64,000 nucleotides of DNA from Cesiribacteraceae bacterium YIM B00369 (GTDB taxonomy: Bacteria > Bacteroidota > Bacteroidia > Cytophagales > Cyclobacteriaceae): NCBI GenBank assembly GCA_017948555.1, contig JAFMYY010000020.1, forward strand, positions 1-64,000, in the 5' to 3' direction. The notes below the pieces were generated by a model. The model was not told where the DNA came from. It made no database searches and saw only the letters and a list, made by a program, of their open reading frames with translations. Shown here piece by piece: positions 34,898 to 44,729 of the stretch. A program made the position numbers and the translations under genes. Each line of letters opens with the position of its first letter. Positions within the stretch are counted from its first letter, which is position 1.

Positions 34898-37120
34898 TAA
34901 CAGCTTATCCAGGGTAATGGGTAATTCCCTTACACGCCTGCCGGTTGCATGAAAAATAGCATTGGCAATAGCAGGAGCAACACTTACAATGCCAATCTCC
35001 CCGAGACCTTTAGCCCCGATAGGGTTAACCACAGTGTCATTTTCCTCTACAAAAATAACCTCTACATCCTGCACGTCGGCATTTACAGGCACATGGTACT
35101 CTGCCAGGTCGTGGTTTATGAAGCGCCCCTGCTGAGGATCCATTACTGAATACTCCTCCAGCGCCATACCAATTCCCCATACCACGCCACCCAGTATCTG
35201 GCTGCGGGCAGTTTGCGGGTTAAGAATGCGACCGCCGGCAATAGCGCTCACTACCCGCGTTACCTTTATCGTTCCCAGGTCTTCATCTACTTTTACTTCT
35301 GCAAAAACTGCTGAGTGCGAATAGCGGGCCCATTTGCTTTGCTGCTCTTTAGCTGGCTGAGCATTAACTTTTGCCTTAATAGAGTCCATTTTATTTTGCC
35401 GTAACAATTCAGTTACAGCAATAGCAATGGAAGGATCCTTTACGAGGCGCATCTGTTCATTCCTGAATTCCACCTCATCAAATTTCACCTCTGCAAAAGG
35501 GGAACCTTCCTTTTCCTGCGCCAGCTCAAGCAGTTTTTGTCCCAGTTTATCACATACTGCTTTTACTGCCGAGCCCACGGAAGAGGCTGTCCAGGAACCT
35601 CCTTCCAGAGGTGCCTTAGGAAGGGAGGTATCCCCAAGCTTAAATTCCACTTTTTCCAGCGGCAGGCCAAGTGTTTCTGCTGCAATCTGGGTCATGATTG
35701 TATAAGTTCCTGTGCCAATATCACCGGTAGCACTGCTTACCACCAGGCCACCATCCACCCGCAGTATTGCTTTAGCGCTGGCTTCTTTCTGCTTGGCTTC
35801 CCAGGCACCATGGGCCATTCCCCAGCCAATAAGGTTGTGCCCCTCCTTCATGGAGCGTGGTTCCTTTTTCCGTTTATACCACCCGAACTTCTCAGCTCCC
35901 TGCCGGTAGCACTCGCGCAGTTCCTTACTTGAAAAAGGTATTCCTTCGTTCCCGTCTTTTTCAGAATAATTCTTCAGGCGGAATTCCAGCGGATCGAGGC
36001 CGGCTTTATATGCCAGTTCGTCCATGGCACATTCCAGCCCCAATATGCCCGTAGTTCCGCCGGGGGCCCTCATGTCCAGTGGCGTATATACATCAAGAGG
36101 CACCAGTTTGTGGCTGAGCTTAACATTTTCACATTTGTAAAGAACCCCCGGCCAGATCACCACATCCTCCTGATAATCTTCAAATTTTGAAGTTTCGGCA
36201 AATACATCGTGCCTGATCGCCCGGAGCTCACCGTCTGCCGCTGCACCCAGACTGAAGCGTTGCAGCGTTTTGGGCCTGTGGCCGAAGGAAAACATTTGCT
36301 GGCGGGTAAGCACCACTTTTACAGATCGTTTAAGCTCCAGCGCAGCCATTACTGCCATAAATAACTGGTACTGCGGCCTCAGGCCGGAACCAAATGCACC
36401 CCCCACAAAGGGAGACAGCACACGCACATCTTCTTTGGCCAGCCCGAATACGCCCATAATATATTTCTGACTGTTAAGAGCTCCCTGTATTTTATCATAT
36501 ACAGTAATCCTGCCGTCTCCTTCCCAGCGGACGGTTGAGGCATGCATTTCCATAGGGTTATGGTGCTGGCTTGGGTGGAAATATTCCACCTCTAACTGAT
36601 TTTCTGCTTTGCTATAAGCTACATCCGCATCGCCCCAAGGTTCAGGAGGCGGTGTGGAATTATATTCTTCCGGAGCATAGGCCTGCCCGATCCGGTTTTC
36701 AAAATCAGCTTCAAAAGGTTCCTGCTCATACTCAATCTTTACCAGCAGTGCCGCATAGCGGGCCAGTTCATAGCTTTCGGCCACCACGAGTGCTACCGGC
36801 TGCTGGGCAAACTGTATTTTATCATCATAAAATGGTCTGAAGGGAGCGCCCGGCGGCGAGTCAAGATCGCTGTAGCTTTTATCGAAATCAGCCAGTTTTG
36901 TCCTGTTTTGGTGGCTGAAAACCTGCAGCACTCCTTTGAGCCGGAGCGCTTCACCGGCATCAATTTTTTTTATTCTTCCTTTAGTTATGGCACTTGAAAT
37001 AACCACGCCATGGGTAAGCCCCGGTGCCTCAAACTCAGCAGCATATTTTGCTGTTCCTGCTACCTTTGCACGACCGTCCACACGTTTGGCTGGTGTTCCT
37101 ATATGTTGAGTATTTATCAT
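34895..37120 (-). CDS. Molybdenum hydroxylase large subunit, copy 1
   Basis: From ATG 37120 (MINTQHIGTP) the product has 741 residues. It is a xanthine dehydrogenase/aldehyde oxidase-family molybdopterin subunit with FVGGAFGSGL, DMRAPGGTTG, GTYTIMTQIAAETLG and the C-terminal KGLGEIG, whose glutamate is the catalytic base. No Tat or other signal is seen. It is the last of four genes (2Fe-2S, FAD, large subunit, large subunit). It is clearly paralogous to the gene before it, with 36 nt between. Substrates of such PaoC-like enzymes are aldehydes or N-heterocycles; the actual one is unknown. Confidence 0.92.
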   Translation of the reverse strand: MINTQHIGTPAKRVDGRAKVAGTAKYAAEFEAPGLTHGVVISSAITKGRIKKIDAGEALRLKGVLQVFSHQNRTKLADFDKSYSDLDSPPGAPFRPFYDDKIQFAQQPVALVVAESYELARYAALLVKIEYEQEPFEADFENRIGQAYAPEEYNSTPPPEPWGDADVAYSKAENQLEVEYFHPSQHHNPMEMHASTVRWEGDGRITVYDKIQGALNSQKYIMGVFGLAKEDVRVLSPFVGGAFGSGLRPQYQLFMAVMAALELKRSVKVVLTRQQMFSFGHRPKTLQRFSLGAAADGELRAIRHDVFAETSKFEDYQEDVVIWPGVLYKCENVKLSHKLVPLDVYTPLDMRAPGGTTGILGLECAMDELAYKAGLDPLEFRLKNYSEKDGNEGIPFSSKELRECYRQGAEKFGWYKRKKEPRSMKEGHNLIGWGMAHGAWEAKQKEASAKAILRVDGGLVVSSATGDIGTGTYTIMTQIAAETLGLPLEKVEFKLGDTSLPKAPLEGGSWTASSVGSAVKAVCDKLGQKLLELAQEKEGSPFAEVKFDEVEFRNEQMRLVKDPSIAIAVTELLRQNKMDSIKAKVNAQPAKEQQSKWARYSHSAVFAEVKVDEDLGTIKVTRVVSAIAGGRILNPQTARSQILGGVVWGIGMALEEYSVMDPQQGRFINHDLAEYHVPVNADVQDVEVIFVEENDTVVNPIGAKGLGEIGIVSVAPAIANAIFHATGRRVRELPITLDKLL

Positions 37121-37157
37121 TGCTTCTCTGTTTATTCTGGAAAACAAATTAGTTGGG

Positions 37158-39383
37158 CTACATCACTTTATCAGGGGTAATGGGAAGGTTACGGACCCTC
37201 CTGCCGGTAGCATGGTAAACGGCATTACCAATGGCGGAGGCAACTCCTACTAAACCTATTTCTCCGAGGCCCTTCACTCCCATCGGACTTACCACCTTAT
37301 CTTCTTCTTTTACAAAAATTACCTCAATGTCGTTTATATCGGCATTTACAGCCATATGGTATTTTTCCAGGTCGTGGTTAATAAAGCGCCCGAAATTATG
37401 GTCCATAAAAGAATCCTCCTCAAGGGCCATGGAAATGCCCCACACCACTCCGCCAAGAATCTGGCTATGTGCTGTTTTGGCATTTAAAATGCGCCCCCCT
37501 GCAACAGCACTCACTACCCTTGTTACTTTAATTGTCCCTAAATCTTCATCTACCTTTACCTCTGCGAACACGGCTGAGTGGGTATTGCGGGCATAACTTT
37601 TTTGCTTCAGCATATTTGGCACCACTGTTGATTTCTTTTTGATGGAATGGAGCCCGCGGTTTCTCATGATTTCTGTAATGGCAACAGAAACAGCAGGCTC
37701 TCTTTTAAGCCGGATTGTGCCATCTTCAAAAACCACATCTTCCATATCTGCCCCGCAAAAAGGAGAGTTTTCCATTTTTGCAGCTTCTTTCAGCAGGTTT
37801 TCAGCAATTTTATCGCAAACATATTTTACAGCTGTACCCACCGAAGCTGCAGTAGTGGAACCACCTTCAATAAAGGCAAAAGGCATAGAGGAATCCCCCA
37901 GCTTTGCTTCCACATTTTCCAGCGGCAGGCCAAGCGTTTCGGCTGCAATCTGGGTCATGATGGTGTAGGTACCGGTACCAATGTCCGCAGTGGCGCTGCT
38001 TACTTTCAGCTTACCATCGACAGATAAAACCGCCTGGCACCTTGCCGGTACCTGCATAGCATCCCATATGCCGGTAGCCATGCCCCAGCCAACATAATTA
38101 TGCCCTTCCTTCATGGAGCGGGGCTCCGGATTGCGTTTTTCCCAGCCAAAGCGTTCCGCTCCCTGCCGGTAACATGCAAGCAGCTCTTTACTGGAAAAAG
38201 GCTTGCCCTTACTCATATCTTCATCTGTGTAGTTCTTCAGCCGCAGTTGCAGCGGGTCCATCTTTAAAGCATAGGCCAGCTCATCCATTGCACATTCCAG
38301 CGCGTATACCCCAGTTGCACCGCCGGGAGCCCTCATGTCCAGTGGCGTGTACATATCGAGCTTTACCAGCTTGTATACCTCCTCCACATTTTCGCACTTA
38401 TACATTTTCCCCGACCAGTTCACTACATTTTCCATATAGTTCTCAAAGCGGGAAGTTTCAGAATAAGCTGAGTGGCGAATAGCTGTAAGAGTTCCATCTG
38501 CTGAAGCACCCAGCATAAGCCGCTGTATAGTAATCGGGCGATGGCCAAAAGAAAACATTTGCTGCCTGCTTAGCTCTACTTTCACGGGTCTTTTCAGCTC
38601 CAGTGCAGCCAGGGTAGCCAAAAACAGCTGGTACTGCGGGCGCAAAGCAGAGCCGAATGCACCTCCTACAAAGGGAGAAAGCACCCTTATTTTACTTCTT
38701 GAAATACCAAAAACCATTGCCACATAATGCTGGCTGTTTTTTACCCCCTGGGTTTTATCATATATTGTAAGTCCTCCGTCCTCCTCATAAATTACAACAG
38801 AGGCATGCATTTCCATAGGGTTATGGTGCTCAGCTCCATGAAAATACTCAACATCCAGCTTTACTGCTGCCTGCTCGTAAGCTTCTTTAAAATCACCACG
38901 CGATTTAGGAGGCTCATAGCCTGCTCTCCAACCTTTTCCGGCAAAATTCCGGTCCAGGTTATCAATAAGCTTTGTCTCAAAGCTTTCCTCAGTATAGGAT
39001 ATCTCTACCAGCATGGCCGCATAGCGGGCCAGCTCCGGGGTTTCGGCTACCACCAGGGCTACAGGCTGCATACTAAAACGGATCTTATTATCCTGCAGGG
39101 GGCGGAACGGAGAACCGGGAGGAGCATCCATATCTTTATAGCTCAGATCGAGCCAGGCTTGTTTGGGTGTATTTTCATGGGTAAAGACCTGTAGCACTCC
39201 ATCCAGAGCAAGTGCTTTGCTTGTATCGATCTTACTGATCTTTCCTTTTGCAACAGCACTGGAAATAACCACGCCATGGGTAAGGCCCGGTACATGGAAC
39301 TCTGCCGTGTACTGAGCCTTGCCTGTTACTTTTACGCGCCCGTCCACCCGGTTCTTTGGCTTCCCTATAAAATCTGTAGCCAT
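37158..39383 (-). CDS. Molybdenum hydroxylase large subunit, copy 2
   Basis: From ATG 39383 (MATDFIGKPK) the product has 741 residues, the same length as its neighbour. The same motifs are kept: FVGGAFGSAL, DMRAPGGATG, GTYTIMTQIAAETLG and KGLGEIG. It starts 1 nt after the FAD subunit stop, so coupling is tight; a TTG four codons upstream would overlap that gene. Both large subunits therefore have a full set of cofactor-binding blocks and either could pair with the shared small subunits. Confidence 0.92.
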   Translation of the reverse strand: MATDFIGKPKNRVDGRVKVTGKAQYTAEFHVPGLTHGVVISSAVAKGKISKIDTSKALALDGVLQVFTHENTPKQAWLDLSYKDMDAPPGSPFRPLQDNKIRFSMQPVALVVAETPELARYAAMLVEISYTEESFETKLIDNLDRNFAGKGWRAGYEPPKSRGDFKEAYEQAAVKLDVEYFHGAEHHNPMEMHASVVIYEEDGGLTIYDKTQGVKNSQHYVAMVFGISRSKIRVLSPFVGGAFGSALRPQYQLFLATLAALELKRPVKVELSRQQMFSFGHRPITIQRLMLGASADGTLTAIRHSAYSETSRFENYMENVVNWSGKMYKCENVEEVYKLVKLDMYTPLDMRAPGGATGVYALECAMDELAYALKMDPLQLRLKNYTDEDMSKGKPFSSKELLACYRQGAERFGWEKRNPEPRSMKEGHNYVGWGMATGIWDAMQVPARCQAVLSVDGKLKVSSATADIGTGTYTIMTQIAAETLGLPLENVEAKLGDSSMPFAFIEGGSTTAASVGTAVKYVCDKIAENLLKEAAKMENSPFCGADMEDVVFEDGTIRLKREPAVSVAITEIMRNRGLHSIKKKSTVVPNMLKQKSYARNTHSAVFAEVKVDEDLGTIKVTRVVSAVAGGRILNAKTAHSQILGGVVWGISMALEEDSFMDHNFGRFINHDLEKYHMAVNADINDIEVIFVKEEDKVVSPMGVKGLGEIGLVGVASAIGNAVYHATGRRVRNLPITPDKVM

Positions 39384-39384
39384 A

Positions 39385-40374
39385 CTATTGGTCAATTTTA
39401 GCTGCCTGCATCAGGGCACGCACAATGGAGCGCCGGGCCAGTTCAATTTTAAATTCATTGTATTTAAAACCTGCAGCTCCCTGCACATACGCATCGGCTA
39501 CTGTCATAAAATTTTCCCTGTTTGCTTTTTTTCCTACCAGCATGGCCTCTGCCTCCGGTTTCCGCCAAGGCTTATGAGCTACACCACCTAATGCTATGCG
39601 TGCCTCTTTTATGGTGTCGCCATCCATTTCAAGGCCGGCGGCAACGGAAACAAGGGCAAAAGCATAGGATGCCCGATCCCTGTTTTTCAGGTATGCATAA
39701 TTATCAGCAAAACCTCTGGAAGGCAGGTCTATAGCGGTAATGATTTCATCCTCCCCCAGATTGGTGTCCTTTTGTGGCATATCTCCCGGCAGGCGGTAAA
39801 AGTCCGCAATGGGTATTTCCCGTTCCCCCTGAGGCCCTGTTACCCTTATTGTGGCTTCAAGTGCGGCAAGCCCCACTGCCATATCCGACGGATGGGTGGC
39901 GATACAATGTTCGCTATGGCCTAAAATGGCGTGGTTGCGGTTATACCCGTTTATGGCAGAGCAGCCTGAACCGGGTTCGCGTTTATTACAGGGAGTGGCG
40001 GTATCGTAAAAGTAGTAACAGCGGGTGCGTTGCAGCAGGTTTCCGGCATCGGTTGCCTTATTCCGGAGCTGTGCCGAAGCTCCCGCAAGAATAGCGTGCG
40101 AAAGAAGGGGGTATCTTTTCTCCACCTGCTCATGGTAAGCAGTATCTGCATTGGTTACAAGGGCACCCAGCCGGAGTCCTCCCCCTTTTCTTTCTTCTAT
40201 ACTCTTCATTCCAAGCCCTGTAATATCCACCAGGTGGCGGGGCTTCATGACATCAATCTTCATCAGGTCCAGCAGGTTAGTGCCGCCTGCAATAAATTTT
40301 GCATCCTGGTGGCTGCTGAGGTCTTGCAGCGCGGAAGGAACATCCTTTGCCCGGGTATAGGTAAAACTTCTCAT
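39385..40374 (-). CDS. Molybdenum hydroxylase FAD subunit with an extra 4Fe-4S loop
   Basis: The 329-residue FAD-binding subunit has FIAGGTNLLDLMK (27-39) and GNLLQRTRC. Four cysteines, C119, C129, C138 and C157, lie in an inserted loop, as in PaoB and 4-hydroxybenzoyl-CoA reductase beta subunits, where they hold a 4Fe-4S cluster. The start overlaps the 2Fe-2S gene by four bases. It passes electrons from the iron-sulfur subunit to an acceptor. Confidence 0.92.
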   Translation of the reverse strand: MRSFTYTRAKDVPSALQDLSSHQDAKFIAGGTNLLDLMKIDVMKPRHLVDITGLGMKSIEERKGGGLRLGALVTNADTAYHEQVEKRYPLLSHAILAGASAQLRNKATDAGNLLQRTRCYYFYDTATPCNKREPGSGCSAINGYNRNHAILGHSEHCIATHPSDMAVGLAALEATIRVTGPQGEREIPIADFYRLPGDMPQKDTNLGEDEIITAIDLPSRGFADNYAYLKNRDRASYAFALVSVAAGLEMDGDTIKEARIALGGVAHKPWRKPEAEAMLVGKKANRENFMTVADAYVQGAAGFKYNEFKIELARRSIVRALMQAAKIDQ

Positions 40375-40871
40375 GCCTGCTCACTCCTTTCCAGTGCTTC
40401 CTGCACTACTTTTACAATGTTGCTGTAAGCGCCACAGCGGCAAACATTTCCGCTCATCAGGTCACGTATATCATCCAGTGTTTTTGCTTTTCCTTCGTTA
40501 ATCAGGCCGATAGTTGAACAAATCTGCCCGGGAGTACAGTAGCCGCACTGGAAAGCATCATGTTCTATAAAAGCCTGTTGTACCGGGTGCAGCTCATCTC
40601 CATTGGCAATTCCTTCAATGGTGGTAATTTCGGAGCCATCGTGCATTACAGCAAGCGTAAGGCAGGAGTTTATCCGTTTACCATCCAGCAAAAGCGTGCA
40701 GGCGCCGCATTGCCCGTGGTCGCAGCCTTTTTTTGTACCTGTCAGGTGCAGCTGTTCGCGCAGCAGGTCCAGCAGGGAGGTCCATACTTCCACCTCCAGC
40801 TGCTGTTCCGTTCCATTAATTTTGAGGGTAATCTTTTCTTTAGAAATGGAACTCATCGGGTTCTTTTCCAT
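40371..40871 (-). CDS. Molybdenum hydroxylase 2Fe-2S subunit
   Basis: The 166-residue protein has the plant-type 2Fe-2S cysteines C50, C55, C58, C70 and the C-terminal set C109, C112, C144, C146 (GYCTPGQ and GNVCRCGAY). It is the first gene of the four-gene operon. No Tat signal is present, unlike periplasmic PaoA, so the complex should be cytoplasmic. ATG 40856 (MSSISK) is an alternative start. Confidence 0.93.
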   Translation of the reverse strand: MEKNPMSSISKEKITLKINGTEQQLEVEVWTSLLDLLREQLHLTGTKKGCDHGQCGACTLLLDGKRINSCLTLAVMHDGSEITTIEGIANGDELHPVQQAFIEHDAFQCGYCTPGQICSTIGLINEGKAKTLDDIRDLMSGNVCRCGAYSNIVKVVQEALERSEQA

Positions 40872-40963
40872 AAGGTTCTAATAGGTTGATAGTAAAAAAA
40901 TACCTGAAGTCAGCCAGGTAAAACATGGATAACTTTCAGACAGGCAGTGAAGCGGGGCCTCTT

Positions 40964-41974
40964 TTATTCTGCTTTCACAATTTCAAACTCAGAGCGGGAT
41001 TCTCCTGAGAACAGCACATTCAAATAGGCGTACAGAACATAAGGATGTCCGTTTCTTACCGTTACTGTTGTTGGAAAAACAGCTGGTGTGGTAAAAGAAT
41101 CTTTCACTGTTGCTGATTCCCATCTATTGTTTGTTTTAAAAGTATACACCACACCATTATCCACCCCTCCGGCATTATTTACAGCAAGCAGTTCGTTTGG
41201 ATTTTTAAGGTAAATGCCATCAGGCCCCGGGAGTTCAACCGGCAGCTCAACTGTTGTGTAGGCTCCGGGATTGTCCAGCGGAAACCTTAATATTTCTCCT
41301 GTATTGGATTTTGCCACCAGCAGAAAGCCTCTGTGGTCAAGTTCAATCCCATTTAAACCAAAATCTCCGGGAGCAGGAATAAAATCTTCGTTCTGATAAA
41401 AAACAGAAGCTTCCCCACTCCTGTCTACTTTATAAATAACTCCTGCAAAACTGTCGGTTACATAGGCATAGCCGTCTTTATCCACTGCAATATCATTGGC
41501 AAAATTAGCTGTTCCTTCGGGAGCCAGTCCGTCCAGGCGGGTATAGAAAATTCTTTCGCCTGTGAGCAGGCTGTAAGCCGCCACTGCCGCTAACTGTTCC
41601 TGCGTTTCCGGAGAGGTCCGGACACTTGCTCCGGGATCTGAAATGGCCACAAGGAGGCGCTGCCGCTTTTGGTCAATGTGGATTCCGATGGTGGATATTA
41701 ACTCCTCATCATCGAAAAGAACTGTATAATCTCCATTATCATTTACAGCACCTATTGCGCCATAACGGACTGAGCTCACTAAAAATCTTTGTTGCAATTT
41801 GTCGTATTCAATGCCTTCAGGAAAAAGATCTTCCTCATGTATAACAATTTTTTCGGGGCTTTCCCCGCTCCCCTGCGGGTTGTTAAAAATATCTTCCGGA
41901 TCGATATAGCCGCAGGAAGCAAGCAGCAGGCAAAATACGCCGCTCAGAAAAGATGAAAAGTGAAGATTCTTCAT
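40964..41974 (-). CDS. Beta-propeller lipoprotein, SMP-30/NHL-like
   Basis: From ATG 41974 (MKNLHFSSFL) the product has 336 residues with a lipobox LASC (C21) and an acidic IDPEDIF stretch. The body has repeated blades such as LFPEGIEYDKLQQRFLVSS, GYAYVTDSFAGVIYKVDRSG and GIELDHRGFLLVAKSNTGEI, typical of SMP-30/gluconolactonase or NHL six-bladed propellers. It may bind or hydrolyse a small ligand on the cell surface; no clear catalytic set can be named. Alternative starts further upstream would spoil the signal peptide. Confidence 0.75.
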   Translation of the reverse strand: MKNLHFSSFLSGVFCLLLASCGYIDPEDIFNNPQGSGESPEKIVIHEEDLFPEGIEYDKLQQRFLVSSVRYGAIGAVNDNGDYTVLFDDEELISTIGIHIDQKRQRLLVAISDPGASVRTSPETQEQLAAVAAYSLLTGERIFYTRLDGLAPEGTANFANDIAVDKDGYAYVTDSFAGVIYKVDRSGEASVFYQNEDFIPAPGDFGLNGIELDHRGFLLVAKSNTGEILRFPLDNPGAYTTVELPVELPGPDGIYLKNPNELLAVNNAGGVDNGVVYTFKTNNRWESATVKDSFTTPAVFPTTVTVRNGHPYVLYAYLNVLFSGESRSEFEIVKAE

Positions 41975-42322
41975 GAAAAATAGTTTTAAACTGATGAAAA
42001 AAAATTTGATGTTGTACCCTGTAAAGAGATAAACATTTAACATTCAATTTGTTGCTCTTTAATTGATTTTTTATCCGGGGAATTTACAAAAGCATCTTTT
42101 TCTCCCGTTCCCCGACTTTTTAGTCAGGCCCTCATTCAGCCTCTTTCAATCCACCTGGCTGTATACTGAAAGCTCAGGGAAGTATTTATTACACACTTGC
42201 TTTACCGCTAATCATTATCAGGCCCGGCAATTTTTAATTCAGGTGATTTTTTTACATCTTGCCTGGCGCACACGCAGTCATTATTTACAGACTTATTATT
42301 TTTTCAACCTTCATAAAAACGC
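41975..42322. other. Divergent intergenic region before the PIF1-like helicase
   Basis: About 350 nt without a gene. CGGGGAA (42076-42082) pairs with TTCCCCG (42108-42114) and is followed by a short T-rich stretch. No clear TAnnTTTG promoter was recognised for either flanking gene. Confidence 0.45.
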
Positions 42323-44590
42323 ATGCAGCCGGATCCTTCCAATAAGTATTTTGATATGGCTGTGCAGTATGTTAATTATACCGCACAGCACCTTTTCCTC
42401 ACCGGAAAAGCAGGGACAGGCAAGACCACCTTTCTGAAATACATTAAGGAAAACAGCCCTAAAAAGCTTGCGGTACTGGCTCCTACGGGCGTAGCTGCCA
42501 TCAATGCAGGCGGCACCACTATCCATTCGTTTTTCCAGCTGCCCTTTGGCTCCTTTGTTCCTGAGCTGCAGGAAATTTCAGAATATTCAAATGCAAATAT
42601 TTACAACCGGCAAAGCCTTCTGAAGCGCCTGAGGATCAACAAAAGCAAACGCCGGCTTATGCAGGAACTGGAACTGCTGATTATTGATGAGGTTTCCATG
42701 GTGCGGGCCGACATGCTGGATGCCATTGATACTGTTTTAAAACATATACGCAGGCAGCCGGCTTTAGCCTTTGGCGGTGTGCAGATGCTGTTTATTGGGG
42801 ATTTGTCGCAGCTGCCTCCTGTAGTAAAGGAGCAGGAATGGAAGCTGCTGGAAAGGCACTACAGGAGTCCTTTTTTCTTTCATGCACAGGTACTGCAGGA
42901 TACTCCTCCCCTCTACCTGGAGCTTAAAAAGATTTACCGCCAGAGCGACGCTACATTTATCCGCATCCTCAACAACATACGCACAGGCAAGGTGCAGCCG
43001 GAAGATATTCAGTTCCTGAACCAGTACTACCGACCTGATTTTAAGCCCGAAACAAAGGGGGAATATATTACCCTTACCACCCATAATGCCAAAGCCGATG
43101 TTATTAATGCTGAGGAACTAAAGAAGCTTCCGGGGCGACTCCATACTTTTGAAGCAAAAATTGAGGGGGAGTTTAGTGAAAGCTCCTACCCTGCCGAAGC
43201 CAGCCTTCAGCTTAAGGAAGGCGCCCAGGTTATGTTCCTCAGGAATGATAAGGGGGATGCCCGCCGGTTTTATAATGGAAAGATAGGCACCATCAGCCGG
43301 ATCAGCAGAAAAGATATTTTTGTGGTTTTTCCGGATGAACGGGGAGAGCTGCAGGTAGAAACAGAGGAATGGAAAAACCTGCGGTACCATTACAATAATG
43401 AAACCGACCAGGTGGAGGAAGAGGAAAAAGGAGCCTTTACACAATTCCCCATCAGGCTGGCCTGGGCCATAACCATCCATAAAAGCCAGGGCCTCACCTT
43501 TACCAAAGCCATTATTGATGCCGGCAGGTCCTTTGCCCCCGGGCAGGTGTATGTGGCACTAAGCCGCCTGACCTCCCTTGAAGGGCTGGTACTTTATTCA
43601 CGCATAGCCTCCAACAGCATCAGAAGCGATGAGGAGGCCGGTGCATTCTCCGCAAATGAGCTTGAAGCTGAAGCCATGGAGCAACAGCTGATGGAATCCC
43701 AGCAGCAGTACCTGCACCAGGTGCTGCTGAAAGCTTTTAACTGGCAGAAGCTCAGCGAGTCCCTGGAAATATTTTCAGGCGAACTGGAAGACCGGCGCAT
43801 TCCCCTGAAGCAGGAAGCGGAAACAGTAACCAGGGCAGTGCTCCGGAAAATACGGGAGCAGCAGGCTGTTGCCGATAAATTTACCCGCCAGCTGGAGCAA
43901 CTGTTTTTCTCCACCAGGCATGCAGGTTATGCCCAGGTACACGAAAGAGTAACAGCTGCAGCAGGCTTTTTTTTAGAAGGACTTGAAAAAGACTGCCTCA
44001 GCCCTTTTGAGGAGCATAAAGACAAGGTGAAGAAAAGTGCAAAAGGAAAAAAATACCTGAAAGAGCTGCATATATTACTATCGGAATTCAATGTTAAAAA
44101 AATGCAGCTGGAGCAGGCTGCTAACCTTACCGAAGGCCTTGTACAGGGAACAGCCCCTTCAGTTCTTTTAAACAGAAGTAAGGCAGCTGTACAAAAAGAA
44201 CTCACAAAAATAAGCGAGGTACAAAAGAAGGAGGTTTCCACAAAGAAACCTTCGAAAGGCGACAGTCATTTAAATTCCCTTACGCTCTTCAGACAGGGAA
44301 AAAGTGTTGAGGAAATTGCAGCCGAAAGAGGGCTCGCCGTCAGTACCATCAACGGGCACCTGCTGTCTTTTATTCCATCGGGAGAAATTGAAGTCCACGA
44401 AATAGTGGAAAAAGATAAAATAATCCTTATTGAACAGGCCCTCGAAAATCTCGGGGAAGAAGCAACTTCTTCAACGGTAAAAGAAGTTATGAGCGATGAC
44501 TTTAGCTATATGGAAATTAAAGCTGTAATGAGTCATCAGAGAAAGCAGAGGGAGGAAAGTCTGCAGCAGAATGAATCCGGCGGAAGTTAA
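42323..44590 (+). CDS. PIF1-like helicase with C-terminal helix-turn-helix
   Basis: The 755-residue protein has Walker A GKAGTGKTT (28-36), APTGVAA, LLIIDEVSM and GDLSQLPPV, then LAWAITIHKSQGLTF and VYVALSRLTS, placing it in the PIF1/RecD superfamily 1B helicases (to about residue 420). A coiled, charged region follows. Near the end, LFRQGKSVEEIAAERGLAVSTINGHL (about 650-675) is the helix-turn-helix domain also seen at the C-terminus of some RecQ proteins. It probably unwinds DNA structures or R-loops. This fusion is known in Bacteroidota. No operon partners. Confidence 0.88.
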   Translation: MQPDPSNKYFDMAVQYVNYTAQHLFLTGKAGTGKTTFLKYIKENSPKKLAVLAPTGVAAINAGGTTIHSFFQLPFGSFVPELQEISEYSNANIYNRQSLLKRLRINKSKRRLMQELELLIIDEVSMVRADMLDAIDTVLKHIRRQPALAFGGVQMLFIGDLSQLPPVVKEQEWKLLERHYRSPFFFHAQVLQDTPPLYLELKKIYRQSDATFIRILNNIRTGKVQPEDIQFLNQYYRPDFKPETKGEYITLTTHNAKADVINAEELKKLPGRLHTFEAKIEGEFSESSYPAEASLQLKEGAQVMFLRNDKGDARRFYNGKIGTISRISRKDIFVVFPDERGELQVETEEWKNLRYHYNNETDQVEEEEKGAFTQFPIRLAWAITIHKSQGLTFTKAIIDAGRSFAPGQVYVALSRLTSLEGLVLYSRIASNSIRSDEEAGAFSANELEAEAMEQQLMESQQQYLHQVLLKAFNWQKLSESLEIFSGELEDRRIPLKQEAETVTRAVLRKIREQQAVADKFTRQLEQLFFSTRHAGYAQVHERVTAAAGFFLEGLEKDCLSPFEEHKDKVKKSAKGKKYLKELHILLSEFNVKKMQLEQAANLTEGLVQGTAPSVLLNRSKAAVQKELTKISEVQKKEVSTKKPSKGDSHLNSLTLFRQGKSVEEIAAERGLAVSTINGHLLSFIPSGEIEVHEIVEKDKIILIEQALENLGEEATSSTVKEVMSDDFSYMEIKAVMSHQRKQREESLQQNESGGS

Positions 44591-44729
44591 AAGGATGATA
44601 TTTTTTTTCAGATGGATAGCTGAGAACCATTAAGGAAGCCTCTCTGCAAATTTCTCCCTGGCTGCAAAAGGAGGAAAATTAAACTTTATGAGCAATGCCT
44701 TATTTATATTCAAGGAGTAAATAAACCCA

